DNA from: Verrucomicrobiota bacterium
Lineage (GTDB): Bacteria; Verrucomicrobiota; Verrucomicrobiia; Limisphaerales; JAEYXS01
Length of the DNA: 64,000 bases
Direction: 5' to 3'
Assembly: GCA_023431185.1 (NCBI GenBank)
Contig: JAEYXS010000014.1
Coordinates: 1-64,000, forward strand
Part shown: positions 25,273 to 35,500 of the stretch, piece after piece
Layout of the letters: each line of letters starts with the position of its first letter
How positions within the stretch are numbered: position 1 is the first letter of the stretch
The notes under the pieces: generated by a model
Told to the model about the DNA's origin: nothing
The model's database searches: none
The model's input: the letters and a program-made list of their open reading frames with translations, nothing else
Program-made: the position numbers and the translations under genes

Positions 25273-27158
25273 GCGAAGCCGCCGCTTCAGCTGCCCCGTC
25301 TCCCCTGACGCCGCTGCAACGCGTCGGCGCGTTCCTGCGTGGCACCGAGAACTGGGTACTGACGCTCGCACTGGCGGTCATGATGCTCCTGCCACTGATC
25401 GAGATGGGTCTGCGCAAGGCGGGCCATACCGGTCTCGCGGGCACCAATTCCATCGTCCAGCATCTTACTCTAATCCTAGGCATGCTGGGCGGGGCCGTCG
25501 CCGCGCGGGAAGCCCGGCTGCTCGCGATGTCTTCGGCGAACACCTTCTTCAAAGGCCGGATGAAAGAGTTCGCTGGCATCTTCAGCGGGGCCTTCGCCGC
25601 CGTCATCACCGTCTTCCTCTGCGTGGCTGGCTGGCAGTTCGCCCAGAGCACGCATGAAGCTGGCGACAAGCTCGCCTACGAAGTGCCGGCGTGGCTGGTG
25701 CAGCTCGTGATGCCCGTGGGCTTCGCCCTCATTGTGTGGCGCCTGCTCTGGCATGCCTCGGCGAAATGGAAAGGCCGCGCCATCGCGCTCGCGATCACCG
25801 TCGCGCTGGTTTGGTTCGCGCTGAAAACGCCCATTGCCCCGGAGAAACTCGTCACCCCCGGCATCATCGTGCTGCTGTTGGCCACGGTGCTGGGTGCGCC
25901 CGTGTTCGTCACCTTGGGCGGTGCCGCCGTCATATTGTTCTGGGGCATGGAGATGCCCATCGCCTCCGTGCCGTTGGACCATTATCGCCTCGTCACCAAT
26001 CCCTCGCTCCCGGCCATCCCGCTGTTCACTCTCGCCGGTTACTTCCTTGCGGAAGGCGGTGCCTCTAAACGGCTCATCCGGGTCTTTCAAGCTTTGTTCC
26101 GGCCCGTACCTGGCGGAACGGCCATCGTCACCTGCGTGGCGTGCGCGTTCTTCACCACGTTCACCGGGGCCTCGGGTGTCACCATCCTCGCGCTCGGTGG
26201 CCTGCTCATGCCCGTGCTCATCGCGGAGAAATATTCCGAGCGCAACGCCTTGGGCCTGATCACCAGTGCTGGGGCGCTCGGCTCGCTCTTTCCGCCCTGT
26301 CTGCCGCTCTTTCTCTACGCCATCATCGCAGGCAATGCGGGTGCGGACATGCCGCTGGAGAGCATCTTCCTCGGCGGCTTGATCCCGGGTCTGCTGCTGG
26401 TCGCGGGCACGGCCGGACTGGGTGCCTGGCAAGGGCGCAGCGGCCTGAAAGAACGCCCACCCTTCAATGGCAAGGAAGCTTGGGCCGCCCTCTGGGATGC
26501 CAAGTGGGAACTCGCCATCCCCATCATCGCGCTCGGCGGCATCTTTGGCGGCATCGCCACGGCAGTGGAAACCGCTGCTCTCACTGCCTGCTATGCCTTC
26601 TGCGTGGAGACCTTTGTCTATAAAGACCTGAAGCTGACCAGGGACGTCCCGCGCGTGATGACGGAAGGCGGCCTTGTCGTCGGTGGCGTGCTGCTCATCT
26701 TGGGCGTGGCGCTGGCATTCACGAATTATCTCGTCACCAGCGAGATGGCCACCGCCGCGTTGGATTGGGTTCAGGCGAATATCAAGTCCGCCTTGCTCTT
26801 CCTCCTCGTGCTGAACCTCTTCCTGCTCGTCGTCGGCTGCCTGATGGATGTCTATTCCGCCATCATCGTCGTCGTGCCTCTGCTGGTGCCGATGGGTGAA
26901 GCCTTCGGCATCCACCCCGTCCACCTGGCCATCGTGTTCCTCGCCAATCTGGAGCTGGGCTTCCTCACGCCGCCCGTGGGTATGAATCTGTTCCTTGCAT
27001 CCTACCGCTTCAACAAGCCGCTGCCGGAGGTGTATCGCTCCGTCGTGCCCATGCTCATCGTGCGTTTCCTTGTGGTGCTGCTCATCACCTACGTGCCGTT
27101 CTTCACCACCTGGCTGCCCGAACTGTTCCAAAAGATGAATGCCGCGCCGGTGCCGTGA
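25269..27158 (+). CDS. fused DctQ-DctM TRAP permease
   Basis: 629 residues. Residues about 20-185 form a four-helix DctQ domain (LALAVMMLLPLIEMGLRKAG at the start), joined to a DctM domain of about 430 residues with many helices and family segments such as LPAIPLFTLAGYFLAEGGAS, FFTTFTGASGVTILALGGLL and ANLELGFLTPPVGMNLFLAS. DctM catalyses Na+-driven uptake. Fusion of Q and M is known in several TRAP systems. Last gene of the TatT-DctP-DctQM operon; the next gene starts 92 bases later. Confidence 0.93.
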   Translation: MSEAAASAAPSPLTPLQRVGAFLRGTENWVLTLALAVMMLLPLIEMGLRKAGHTGLAGTNSIVQHLTLILGMLGGAVAAREARLLAMSSANTFFKGRMKEFAGIFSGAFAAVITVFLCVAGWQFAQSTHEAGDKLAYEVPAWLVQLVMPVGFALIVWRLLWHASAKWKGRAIALAITVALVWFALKTPIAPEKLVTPGIIVLLLATVLGAPVFVTLGGAAVILFWGMEMPIASVPLDHYRLVTNPSLPAIPLFTLAGYFLAEGGASKRLIRVFQALFRPVPGGTAIVTCVACAFFTTFTGASGVTILALGGLLMPVLIAEKYSERNALGLITSAGALGSLFPPCLPLFLYAIIAGNAGADMPLESIFLGGLIPGLLLVAGTAGLGAWQGRSGLKERPPFNGKEAWAALWDAKWELAIPIIALGGIFGGIATAVETAALTACYAFCVETFVYKDLKLTRDVPRVMTEGGLVVGGVLLILGVALAFTNYLVTSEMATAALDWVQANIKSALLFLLVLNLFLLVVGCLMDVYSAIIVVVPLLVPMGEAFGIHPVHLAIVFLANLELGFLTPPVGMNLFLASYRFNKPLPEVYRSVVPMLIVRFLVVLLITYVPFFTTWLPELFQKMNAAPVP

Positions 27159-27250
27159 TTCGGAAGCAGCGGGTTTATTGTAATCGCCCCCGCGCCGGGT
27201 TTGAGCTAATTTCCTTCGATCAGCGCAACGCAACTGTCCGGGAGGCTGCC

Positions 27251-28141
27251 ATGGCAACCGATCTCATAATCGAACAAGACGCCAAACTGAACCGGCATGT
27301 GTTGGATCTGTCGCCCATAACGCGGAGGCAGCGGCTGGCTTGGATGAAGCAAGGCTTGTTGCTCGCACCCATCTGGTTCTTAGGCATGGCCATGGTGACG
27401 ATCGATCAGTGGATGGAAGACAAGCCAGTCATTTTGCTGCCAATGCTGATAAGCTTTCTGACCCTCACGCTGCTTGGATGTTTAGGTGTCTCGGTCACGC
27501 TCGCATGGCTGGACCAGCGCGAAAAGACCTCGGCCAGAAGACTCATCATCAAACCAAAACAGATCACCCTGTTCCCACGCCGGACGGTGCCTTGGAAGTT
27601 TATCAAAAACTGGCATCTGTCCCCGTTGGACGGCATTCCTGCTCACCAGATGCTGACCGTCGTTTATTATTCGTACGCCAAGGCGCGCTATACCCGGCAA
27701 TGGAAGATGGTCATGACAGACCCGGCAAAGTCGGAGGCACTGCGTGAGTTGTTGCATCAAAGAACACAGGCCGGTCAACCCGGCGCAGCCTTGCTGCATG
27801 AAGAGCCAGTTCCCGAGACCATGCCGTTTTCATCTATCTTCATTGGCATTTCTTTCATATCCCTCAGCTTTGTGACCGTGGTGCTTTCAGTGAGTGTCAT
27901 GTTTGCGGGAATGATGTTCCAACTCTTCAACTTTCCTATCGACTCGGAGTTGTTCCAGTCGCCGGAGGAGGGGAACCGCAACCTGATAGGTTTGTTCGGC
28001 ACTCTGGCGTCTCTTTTCCGCAGCAATAGCACATACGAACTCGGCTGGGCGCTGGTCACTGCCGGAGGTATCCTGCTCCTAACCGCTTTTACCCTGTACA
28101 AATCAGGCGACTGGCAGTTAAGCCGGGAGCCGTCTTCCTGA
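27251..28141 (+). CDS. unknown membrane protein, 296 aa
   Basis: Start ATG 27251 is supported by GGGAGG at 27240-27245; the longer ORF from 27155 runs through non-coding sequence. Two adjacent membrane helices (about 30-80), a cytosolic middle with TLFPRRTVPWKFIKNWHLSP (PH-like in appearance, by eye), then two further helices near 195-225 and 265-285. I do not recognise the family. It follows the TRAP operon on the same strand but need not belong to it. Confidence 0.7.
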   Translation: MATDLIIEQDAKLNRHVLDLSPITRRQRLAWMKQGLLLAPIWFLGMAMVTIDQWMEDKPVILLPMLISFLTLTLLGCLGVSVTLAWLDQREKTSARRLIIKPKQITLFPRRTVPWKFIKNWHLSPLDGIPAHQMLTVVYYSYAKARYTRQWKMVMTDPAKSEALRELLHQRTQAGQPGAALLHEEPVPETMPFSSIFIGISFISLSFVTVVLSVSVMFAGMMFQLFNFPIDSELFQSPEEGNRNLIGLFGTLASLFRSNSTYELGWALVTAGGILLLTAFTLYKSGDWQLSREPSS

Positions 28142-28143
28142 GA

Positions 28144-29388
28144 TCACCTCTTCCCCGCCACCAAAAAATACCCGATCAGCAACCGGTTCCCTTCGCTCGT
28201 TTTGTCTCGCTCCTCCAGCACCTTGATTTTCAGCGTGTGTTTGCCCGGCTTCAAGCCGCACGAGAGCATCGCATAATGATTGCGCGCAAAGTAAGGCCCG
28301 GGGGCCGTATCAGACTTGCCGCTCTTCACTCCCTTCGGACCGCCGTAATTCTTCTCACCCGGCTCATTCACTCCGTCATCGATGCTCCACTCGAACTTGC
28401 CGCCATCCTTCTGCACGTTGAGGAACAGGCCGAGTGCGGTCCCTTCAAACTCGAACTCCAGCGCATCACCCGGGCCGCGCGCATTGATCGTTCCGTCCAC
28501 ATAACGGGCGAGCAGACCTTGCTTGGAGGGTTCGAGCACTTCCCAGTTGCCCGTGAGTTTGGCTTTGTTCGCGGGGATCATCGCCGCGTGCGCGAACTCC
28601 TCGCTCACCAGGGGCGCGCCAAGTTTCGGCAGCGGTGATGGCTTCGCATCGATCTGCGTCTTCAGATACGCGATGATGGTGTCCGCATAGATCGTGTGGC
28701 CGAGATCGTTGGGGTGAACGGAATCGCCCATGAAAACTTGGCCCTTCGCATTCCAGTTGTATTTCTTGTCCGCGAGTTGCGCCTCGGTGGGCTTGGGCAG
28801 ATCGGGACGGTTCAGGGCCTCGATCAAAGCGGGCTGCAGATCGATGTCCGCGATACCGTAATGCTTCGCTACGGCGGGATGGCTGCCGCGTGCGTTGTTC
28901 AGATCGCGGCTGGTGGTGTAGAGGAACACGATCTCCGGTTTCGATTCCGAAGCCCACAACTGCCGCACGATGCCTTCCATGGTGGCCTTGCGGAATTCGT
29001 TCGTGGGGCTGCCGTCATTGATATTGAACTCCACGAACACGAGGTCCGGCTTCTTCGCCACCACATCCGTGCCACAACGGAAGGCGCCCAAATCGCTGCC
29101 CGTGCCGCCGATGGCCGCATGCACCTCTACCAGCTTGGCCTGTGGGAAAGTGTCCTTGAACCATTTGAACGTCTTCACGCGATAACCCGGCGCGGCGGTG
29201 ATGCTGCCACCAAAATAAGCAATAGTGACCGTCCCGTTCCGTTTCAGTTTTTCGAAGACCCGTCCCAGCGAACGTGTGGGCGTTTCGGCGGCTTGCAGAG
29301 AAACGAAATTGGCGGTGAACGCAGTGGCGGCCATGCCCAGAACGGCCCGACGACGGGAGATGAGTTGCATCCCCTTGGTGAACTCCAT
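28144..29388 (-). CDS. exported SGNH/GDSL hydrolase
   Basis: 414 residues. Twin-arginine-like signal SRRRAVLGMAATAFTANFVS, so export through Tat is likely. The SGNH blocks are visible: YFGGSITAAPG (Ser nucleophile), AIGGTGSDLG (Gly), EFNINDGSP (Asn) and DSVHPNDLGH (His with Asp) near residue 222. After about 260 a beta-rich C-terminal domain follows, perhaps carbohydrate-associated. Family members are esterases acting on acetylated sugars or lipids. The upstream membrane protein gene ends with TGA directly before this ATG, so the genes are coupled. ATG 29370 is an alternative start. Confidence 0.85.
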   Translation of the reverse strand: MEFTKGMQLISRRRAVLGMAATAFTANFVSLQAAETPTRSLGRVFEKLKRNGTVTIAYFGGSITAAPGYRVKTFKWFKDTFPQAKLVEVHAAIGGTGSDLGAFRCGTDVVAKKPDLVFVEFNINDGSPTNEFRKATMEGIVRQLWASESKPEIVFLYTTSRDLNNARGSHPAVAKHYGIADIDLQPALIEALNRPDLPKPTEAQLADKKYNWNAKGQVFMGDSVHPNDLGHTIYADTIIAYLKTQIDAKPSPLPKLGAPLVSEEFAHAAMIPANKAKLTGNWEVLEPSKQGLLARYVDGTINARGPGDALEFEFEGTALGLFLNVQKDGGKFEWSIDDGVNEPGEKNYGGPKGVKSGKSDTAPGPYFARNHYAMLSCGLKPGKHTLKIKVLEERDKTSEGNRLLIGYFLVAGKR

Positions 29389-30777
29389 TCAAGGAGGGGC
29401 AGCAAGCTTATTTTGGTTCTGCTGCCAGTGCCGGTAGAGATGTACCCACCAAAAATCCACACATTGAAAAGCCGGATGCGGCGAGTGTGCCAGCGTTTCT
29501 GGAGCGGCGGCTTGGGCAGGGGTAGGCACCTCGCACAAGACACGAACCAGTTCCGCTGCGTGCGCGGCCAGAATCGGTTGGTCTGCCTTGGACAGTTCAC
29601 GCCTTTGCCAGGCCGCCAGCGCATCGGTCGTGACACCGAGCACCTGGACGACGAAACCGGCGGCAGCAAAGACTGCAAGCAACCAGTATTTCCATGATCC
29701 GCTCGCGGGCAGGCAATACGGCCAGGCCAGGGCCAGCAACGGGATCATGAACACCAGCAGCCGTGCGCCAAAACTGATCGGCCCCAGCGCCGGGCCAAAG
29801 TAAGCGAACAACAGGAGTTGGCCGCTCAGAAGGAGCAAGACACAGACTGGTTCCAGCCACTCAGTCCGCCACCAGCCCCTGGCCCCAAGCACGAACATGA
29901 CCAGCAGAACCGGGCTGAACAGAAACAGCCCCTGATAAGAGCCGAAAAGATTGTACCAAAGCATGCTCGCCCAACCCAACGGCCCGGCCGGAGTCTCCGC
30001 ATTGACGAAGGCGTAAACTTCGAGAAACGGATTCCCCCAGCGCGCGTAGTTATAGGCCAGATGCACCAGCAAAGGCGGTAGGAAGCCGGTGAGCAACCCC
30101 AGCCCGACACCACGCCATGCCGTGCGTGGGCATCGCAGCAGCAGGTAGAGAACGATGACGGGCATCACCGTCTGGGCCTGTTTGCGGCACAAGAGCCCCA
30201 GTCCCAGAAAGACACCGGCCGTGACGGCGTGCCGCCAGACCGTCGCCCGACGACCATGACACCAGGCACCCAAGACGGTCAGCGCGAACAGCAGATCGCT
30301 CGTGACGATCTTGGTATATGGCCAGACCAGCGTGGTGAGGCCGACCAGCCACAGGCCGAGCCGCACCTGCTGCTCTGCCAGCCCGCGGGAACGCCACTCC
30401 CATACCAGATAGCCCAGCAGCACCAGCACGATGGGCACACCCGAGAAGCTGACAAAGAATTCCTCCCACATCACCAGAGGAACGCCGGGGACCACGGCGG
30501 CCACCAGCCGGCCCAGCAGCACAAAAGGCATCCAGTACAACGAGGTGAGCAGGCCGAACTGGGAGTAGTGCTGACCGTCCGCCCCGGTGGCTGTCAAGAC
30601 GTGTTCCGGCAAGGCCACGTGGCCACCGAGCAACGAGCGGGTCACTTCCAGCATGATGCTCGAATCGGCCAGCCCGACCCGACCGCTGGCGGTGAAGAGA
30701 TAGACCAGGGCCACGGCCACGAAGACAGCGAGCGGGAATCTCTTCCCGAGCGACTGGATGGATGACCACACCGGCAT
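29389..30777 (-). CDS. polytopic GT-C-like glycosyltransferase / membrane protein
   Basis: 462 residues with about ten membrane helices. The loop after helix 1 has acidic character (VGLADSSIMLEVTRSLL) and a mid-protein NYARWGNPFLEVYAF segment, a pattern seen in ArnT/PMT-like GT-C membrane transferases that use polyprenyl-phosphate sugars. No signature proves the activity, so membrane protein of unknown function is the safe alternative. It is translationally adjacent to the SGNH hydrolase, which fits a role in modifying an envelope glycan. Confidence 0.65.
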   Translation of the reverse strand: MPVWSSIQSLGKRFPLAVFVAVALVYLFTASGRVGLADSSIMLEVTRSLLGGHVALPEHVLTATGADGQHYSQFGLLTSLYWMPFVLLGRLVAAVVPGVPLVMWEEFFVSFSGVPIVLVLLGYLVWEWRSRGLAEQQVRLGLWLVGLTTLVWPYTKIVTSDLLFALTVLGAWCHGRRATVWRHAVTAGVFLGLGLLCRKQAQTVMPVIVLYLLLRCPRTAWRGVGLGLLTGFLPPLLVHLAYNYARWGNPFLEVYAFVNAETPAGPLGWASMLWYNLFGSYQGLFLFSPVLLVMFVLGARGWWRTEWLEPVCVLLLLSGQLLLFAYFGPALGPISFGARLLVFMIPLLALAWPYCLPASGSWKYWLLAVFAAAGFVVQVLGVTTDALAAWQRRELSKADQPILAAHAAELVRVLCEVPTPAQAAAPETLAHSPHPAFQCVDFWWVHLYRHWQQNQNKLAAPP

Positions 30778-30847
30778 GCCCGCTTTTATATCGGGCCGGG
30801 CCGCCCAAGGCCAGCGATGTATCTGGTCAAAAATTGCCCATAAAAGA

Positions 30848-30874
30848 AAGCGGCCCGGTCAAACCGGGCCGCTT
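30848..30874 (-). terminator. intrinsic terminator of purH
   Basis: Stem AAGCGGCCCGG / CCGGGCCGCTT, loop of five, followed on the - strand by TCTTTTAT. It lies 30 bases after the purH stop. Confidence 0.85.
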
Positions 30875-30903
30875 ATCAAATCCTGCGGGAAAAGCCTGTC
30901 AGC

Positions 30904-32457
30904 TCAGTGCCGGAAATGCCGTGCGCCGGTGAACACCATCGCGATGCCGCGCTCATCGGCAGCGGCGATGACTTCGGAATCCTTTACAGAACCGCCCGGT
31001 TGGATGGCAGCGGTCGCACCCGCGTTCGCGGCGGCGATCAGACCATCCGGGAACGGGAAGAAGGCATCACTGCAAACCACGCTGCCTTGCAGTGGCAACC
31101 CGGCCTCGCCCGCCTTCCACACCGCGATGCGGCTGGAATCCACGCGGCTCATCTGGCCAGCACCCACGCCGAGCGTGCGGTCACTCCCGACATAGACGAT
31201 GGCGTTGGACTTCAAATGCTTCACCACGCGCCAACCGAAGAGCATGGCTTTCAATTCGGCTTCGGTCGGTTGACGCTTGGTCACCACTTTGAGATCGGCC
31301 GCTCGCGTGATCTTGAGATCGCGCTCTTGCAGGAGGAACGATTCCGCACCCACGCTGCGCAGATCCCAAGGCGCAGGCGTGGCCGGGTTCTGCTTGATCT
31401 TGAGCAGGCGCAGATTCTTTTTCTTCTGCAAAACTTCGAGCGCTTCCGGTGTGAAGTCGGGAGCGACGATCACTTCGCTGAAGATTTCCGCGATGGCTTC
31501 CGCGCACGCTTTATCGAGCGGCTGGTTCACGGCGATGATGCCGCCGAAGGGAGCTTGCTTGTCGGTCGCGAATGCCTTGTCCCAAGCATCGCGCAAGTTG
31601 CTGCCTTGGCCCACACCGCACGGATTCGTGTGCTTGAGGATGGCCAGCGTCGGTTGCTCGCCCTCGAATTCCACGATGAGATTCGTCGCGGCGGTGAGAT
31701 CGAGGATGTTGTTGTAGGAAAGTTCCTTGCCGTGCAGTTGCTGGAAGTATTCCGTGAACTTGCCGTAGAGCGCCGCCTTCTGGTGCGGGTTCTCGCCGTA
31801 GCGGAGGGACTGTGCCTGATTCGCGCGGACAACCAGTTCCTTGGGCAATTCTCCGGCCGGTTGCACCCCGAATTCCTTGCCGAGATGCGCGGCGATGGCG
31901 GCATCGTAAGCGGCGGTGCGCGCATAGACTTTTGCGCAGAGTTTGCGACGGAGTTCCAGCGTGGTGCCACCTGTGGTTTTGATCTGTTCGGCCACTTCGG
32001 CGTAGTCCGCCGGATCGGTCACCACGGTCACACTGTCGTGATTCTTCGCCGCGCTGCGGAGCATGGAAGGGCCGCCGATGTCGATGTTCTCGATGGCGTC
32101 ATGCAACGCGACGTTCGGCTTCGCAATGGTCGCTTCAAAAGGATACAGGTTCACCACCACGAGGTCGATGGATTGGATATCGTGCTTCTGCACGGCGGCT
32201 TCGTGTTCGGCATTGCCACGGATGTAGAGCAGGCCGCCGTGGACTTTGGGATGCAGCGTCTTCACGCGGCCATCGAGCATCTCGGGGAATCCGGTGTAAT
32301 CGCTGAGGTCCTGCACGGTCATGCCCGCATCACGCAGGGCCTTGGCCGTACCGCCCGTGGAGATGAGATGGACACCCGCTGCCGCGAGCGTTTGGGCGAA
32401 AGGCACCAAACCCGTTTTGTCCGAGACTGAAAGCAATGCACGCTGAATCTTAGCCAT
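30904..32457 (-). CDS. purH: bifunctional AICAR formyltransferase / IMP cyclohydrolase
   Basis: 517 residues from ATG 32457 (MAKIQRALLSVSDKTGL). Catalyses the last two steps of purine synthesis in the cytosol. The MGS-like cyclohydrolase domain spans about 1-190, with STGGTAKALRDAG, HPKVHGGLLYIRG and NIDIGGPSMLRSAAKNH. The AICARFT domain fills the rest, with NPHQKAALYG, LKHTNPCGVG, GAGQMSRVDS and DAFFPFPDG near the end. Length is normal. Monocistronic, with its own terminator. Confidence 0.97.
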   Translation of the reverse strand: MAKIQRALLSVSDKTGLVPFAQTLAAAGVHLISTGGTAKALRDAGMTVQDLSDYTGFPEMLDGRVKTLHPKVHGGLLYIRGNAEHEAAVQKHDIQSIDLVVVNLYPFEATIAKPNVALHDAIENIDIGGPSMLRSAAKNHDSVTVVTDPADYAEVAEQIKTTGGTTLELRRKLCAKVYARTAAYDAAIAAHLGKEFGVQPAGELPKELVVRANQAQSLRYGENPHQKAALYGKFTEYFQQLHGKELSYNNILDLTAATNLIVEFEGEQPTLAILKHTNPCGVGQGSNLRDAWDKAFATDKQAPFGGIIAVNQPLDKACAEAIAEIFSEVIVAPDFTPEALEVLQKKKNLRLLKIKQNPATPAPWDLRSVGAESFLLQERDLKITRAADLKVVTKRQPTEAELKAMLFGWRVVKHLKSNAIVYVGSDRTLGVGAGQMSRVDSSRIAVWKAGEAGLPLQGSVVCSDAFFPFPDGLIAAANAGATAAIQPGGSVKDSEVIAAADERGIAMVFTGARHFRH

Positions 32458-32547
32458 AATCAAAGACGGCTAAAATCCTCCAAACGGGCAAACCCCGTCA
32501 ATCGTCAAAAGCAGGAAAAACGGGCTCGTCGGGAATTCCGTGGCGGC

Positions 32548-35500
32548 TCAGGCCGTCCGTTCATCTTCGAGGTCGGCACGGACCAGGGCCAGTTCGGCCT
32601 CGATCTGGACCGCCAGGGGAATGAACTGGTCCAGTTGCCCCGCTTTGGCCGCTTTTTCCAGCTCGGCACACAGGCGGGCAAGTTTCTCGGCTCCCAAGTT
32701 GGCGGCGCAACCTTTCAATGAGTGGGCGGCTTGCCGTACAGCCTCTGCTTCACCCTCCGCCGTCCTGGTCTGGATCTCCAGCAGCATCTGCGGACTATGG
32801 TTGCGGAACGCCTGGATGATCTCGTTCAAGGGGTCCGCCCCGTCCGTATCTTTAAGGCTGCGCAATTCTTCCAGTACGGAGCGGTTAAGATGCGCTGCCG
32901 GGATGGTGGCCGGGGCGGCGGGCTTCACTGCGCGCGGGGTGCGTTCCAAGGCCGCCTGCAAGTCCTCCCGGCGGATGGGCTTGGAGATGTAATCATCCAT
33001 GCCGGCCGCCAGGCAGGCTTCACGGTCACCCGCCATGGCGTTGGCTGTCAGGGCGATGATATACAGTTTTCGCAGGTCCGTTTTGTCGGTGCCGTCCGCT
33101 TGCGCGGCTTGCTGGCGGATGCGCCGGGTGGCTTCATAGCCATCCATCTCCGGCATCTGGCAATCCATGAGGATGACATCGTAAGGGATCATCTGGAGGG
33201 CGGCGAGCACCTCGTGGCCGTTGGCGACGACATCGGCCTCATAACCCAGCCGGGCGAGGATCTTCATCGCCACCTTCTGGTTGACGGGATTGTCTTCCGC
33301 AAGCAACACGCGGAGGTTCTTGTTCGGGACCGGAGTCTCCGTTCCCTCTGGGATTGCCGCACTGGACGGTTTTCTCACTTCCACGGACCGGGCCCCGCAA
33401 AGCCGGGCCAGACAGCTCAAGAGTTCGCCCGGACGGACGGGCTTGGCCAGCGAGGCCGCCCAGCCCTCCGATTGCAACACGGCTTCGGCGGGCCGGTCAC
33501 CGGTGCTGCCCAGCCAGACCAGTTGCGGTTTGACGGCCGCCTCGAGGAGGCGGATCTGCCGGGAGAAACGGACGGCCTCTTTGACCGGCAGATCCACGAG
33601 GACAAAGTCTAACTGGTGGCCTTGCGCCAGTTCGCGCTGCATGAGGCCGAGCGCTTCCTTGATGTCCGGAGCGCTGCCATTGCGCATCCGCCAGGCGAGG
33701 ATGTAATGGTGGATGACCTGGCGGCGGGTGGCATTGTCACTGATGATCAACGCCCGCTTGCCCACCAACTCCAGCGGCACCGGCAGGGTGCCAGCGGGGA
33801 TGCCGGTCTGCTTCTCGAACCGGATGGTGAACCAGAAAGTGGACCCTTGGCCGGGCACACTGTTGAGGCCGATCTGGCCGCCCAGCATCTCCACCAACTG
33901 CTTGCAGATGGCCAGCCCCAGCCCCGTGCCCCCGTAGCGCCGCGTGGTGGAGCTGTCCGCCTGCGTGAACGGCTGGAAGAGCCGGGCCTGCACTTCCGGC
34001 GAAATGCCGATGCCGGTGTCCGTGATGGCGAACCGGATGGTCATGCCGGTCTCCGTTTCCTGCTCCGGGGTCACTTGCAGGAACACCTCGCCCTCGCCGG
34101 TGAATTTGATGGCGTTGGCGAGCAGGTTGAGCAACACCTGACGCAGCCGGCCGGGATCGCCGCGCAGCGCGGTGAAGCAGTCTTGATGGACCAGATAGAG
34201 CAGTTCCAGCCCCTTTTGACGGGCCCGATCACCCAGCAGATCGATGGTGCCGTCCACCACTTCGTTGAGGTCGAAATCGACGCTTTCGAAATGGAGTTTG
34301 CCGGCCTCGATCTTTGAAAAATCGAGGATGTCGTTGATGATGTCGAGCAGGGCCTCGGCGCTGTTGCGGACCGTCTCCGCGTAGTCACGCTGCTCGGCAT
34401 CAAGCCGGGTGGTGAGCAGGAGGTCCGTCATGCCGATGACCCCGTTCATCGGCGTGCGGATCTCGTGGCTCATGGTGGCGAGGAACTGGCTCTTGGCCAC
34501 ATTGGCGGCCTCGGCCGCTTCCTTGGCCTGGCGCATCGCCTCTTCCGCGCGTTTGCGTTCGGTGATGTCATGCCACACCACGAGCATGACCTGCTTCTGG
34601 TTCAGCACGACGGGCGTAAGACTGACTTCCACGAGGAAATCCTCGCCGTCCATGCGCCGGTGCATCCATTCGAAGCGGTTGTGCCCGCGTTCATAGGCGA
34701 TCCGGTCCATCTCGATGCACTTTTCCATGGACCGGCGTCCGTCCGGTTGCAGCTCTGGTGACAAGGCCGCCGGATGGATGGCCAGCACCTCGGCCTTGTC
34801 CGGGCAGTGAAGCATCTGGATGGCGGCGTTGTTGCAATCGATGATGCCCTTGTCATCGAACAACAGGTGGGCATCGGAGGACTGCTCAAAGAGGACGCGG
34901 AATTTCTCATCCGCCGCCTTGCGCTCGGTGACATCTTCCGCGACGTAAGAGAAACGGGAGTTCCCATCGGGCGTGGGCCCGACAAAGCTGACGGTCACGC
35001 TGATCCAGCGTTTGCCGGTTCTGCTTTCGGAGGCGTATTCAAAACGGGCCGGCTGGCCGGTCGTCTCGCTGAGCTGGTAGTGTTTCACCCAGAGCGCGAT
35101 GGTGTCCGCCGGGGCACCCAGTTTGGAAGCAAGCTGGTTCTCCATTGCCTCCGGCTTGACCCCGAAGAAACGGGCCGTGGCCACGTTATCACGGATGTGC
35201 AGGATGTCTTTCCCGCGTACCTCGATGATACCCATCATCAGCGGGGCGCTGTCATAAAAGCTGCGAAGAATGGATTCGCTGCGGCGCAGATCATCTTCCG
35301 CCCGTTTCCGTTCGGTGATGTCGGAACAGGCGCCGACGAAGCGGACGGTCCGGCCTTCGAGATCGCGGATGGGTTTGCCGCGCTGGGCCCAGTAACGCCA
35401 TTGATCGTGGGCATTGCGGATGAGATATTCCTGGTCGAAGAGGCTGCCTTTCTCACATGCCGTCAGATAGGCCTGCAAAACGCGGGGGCGGTCCCGCTCA

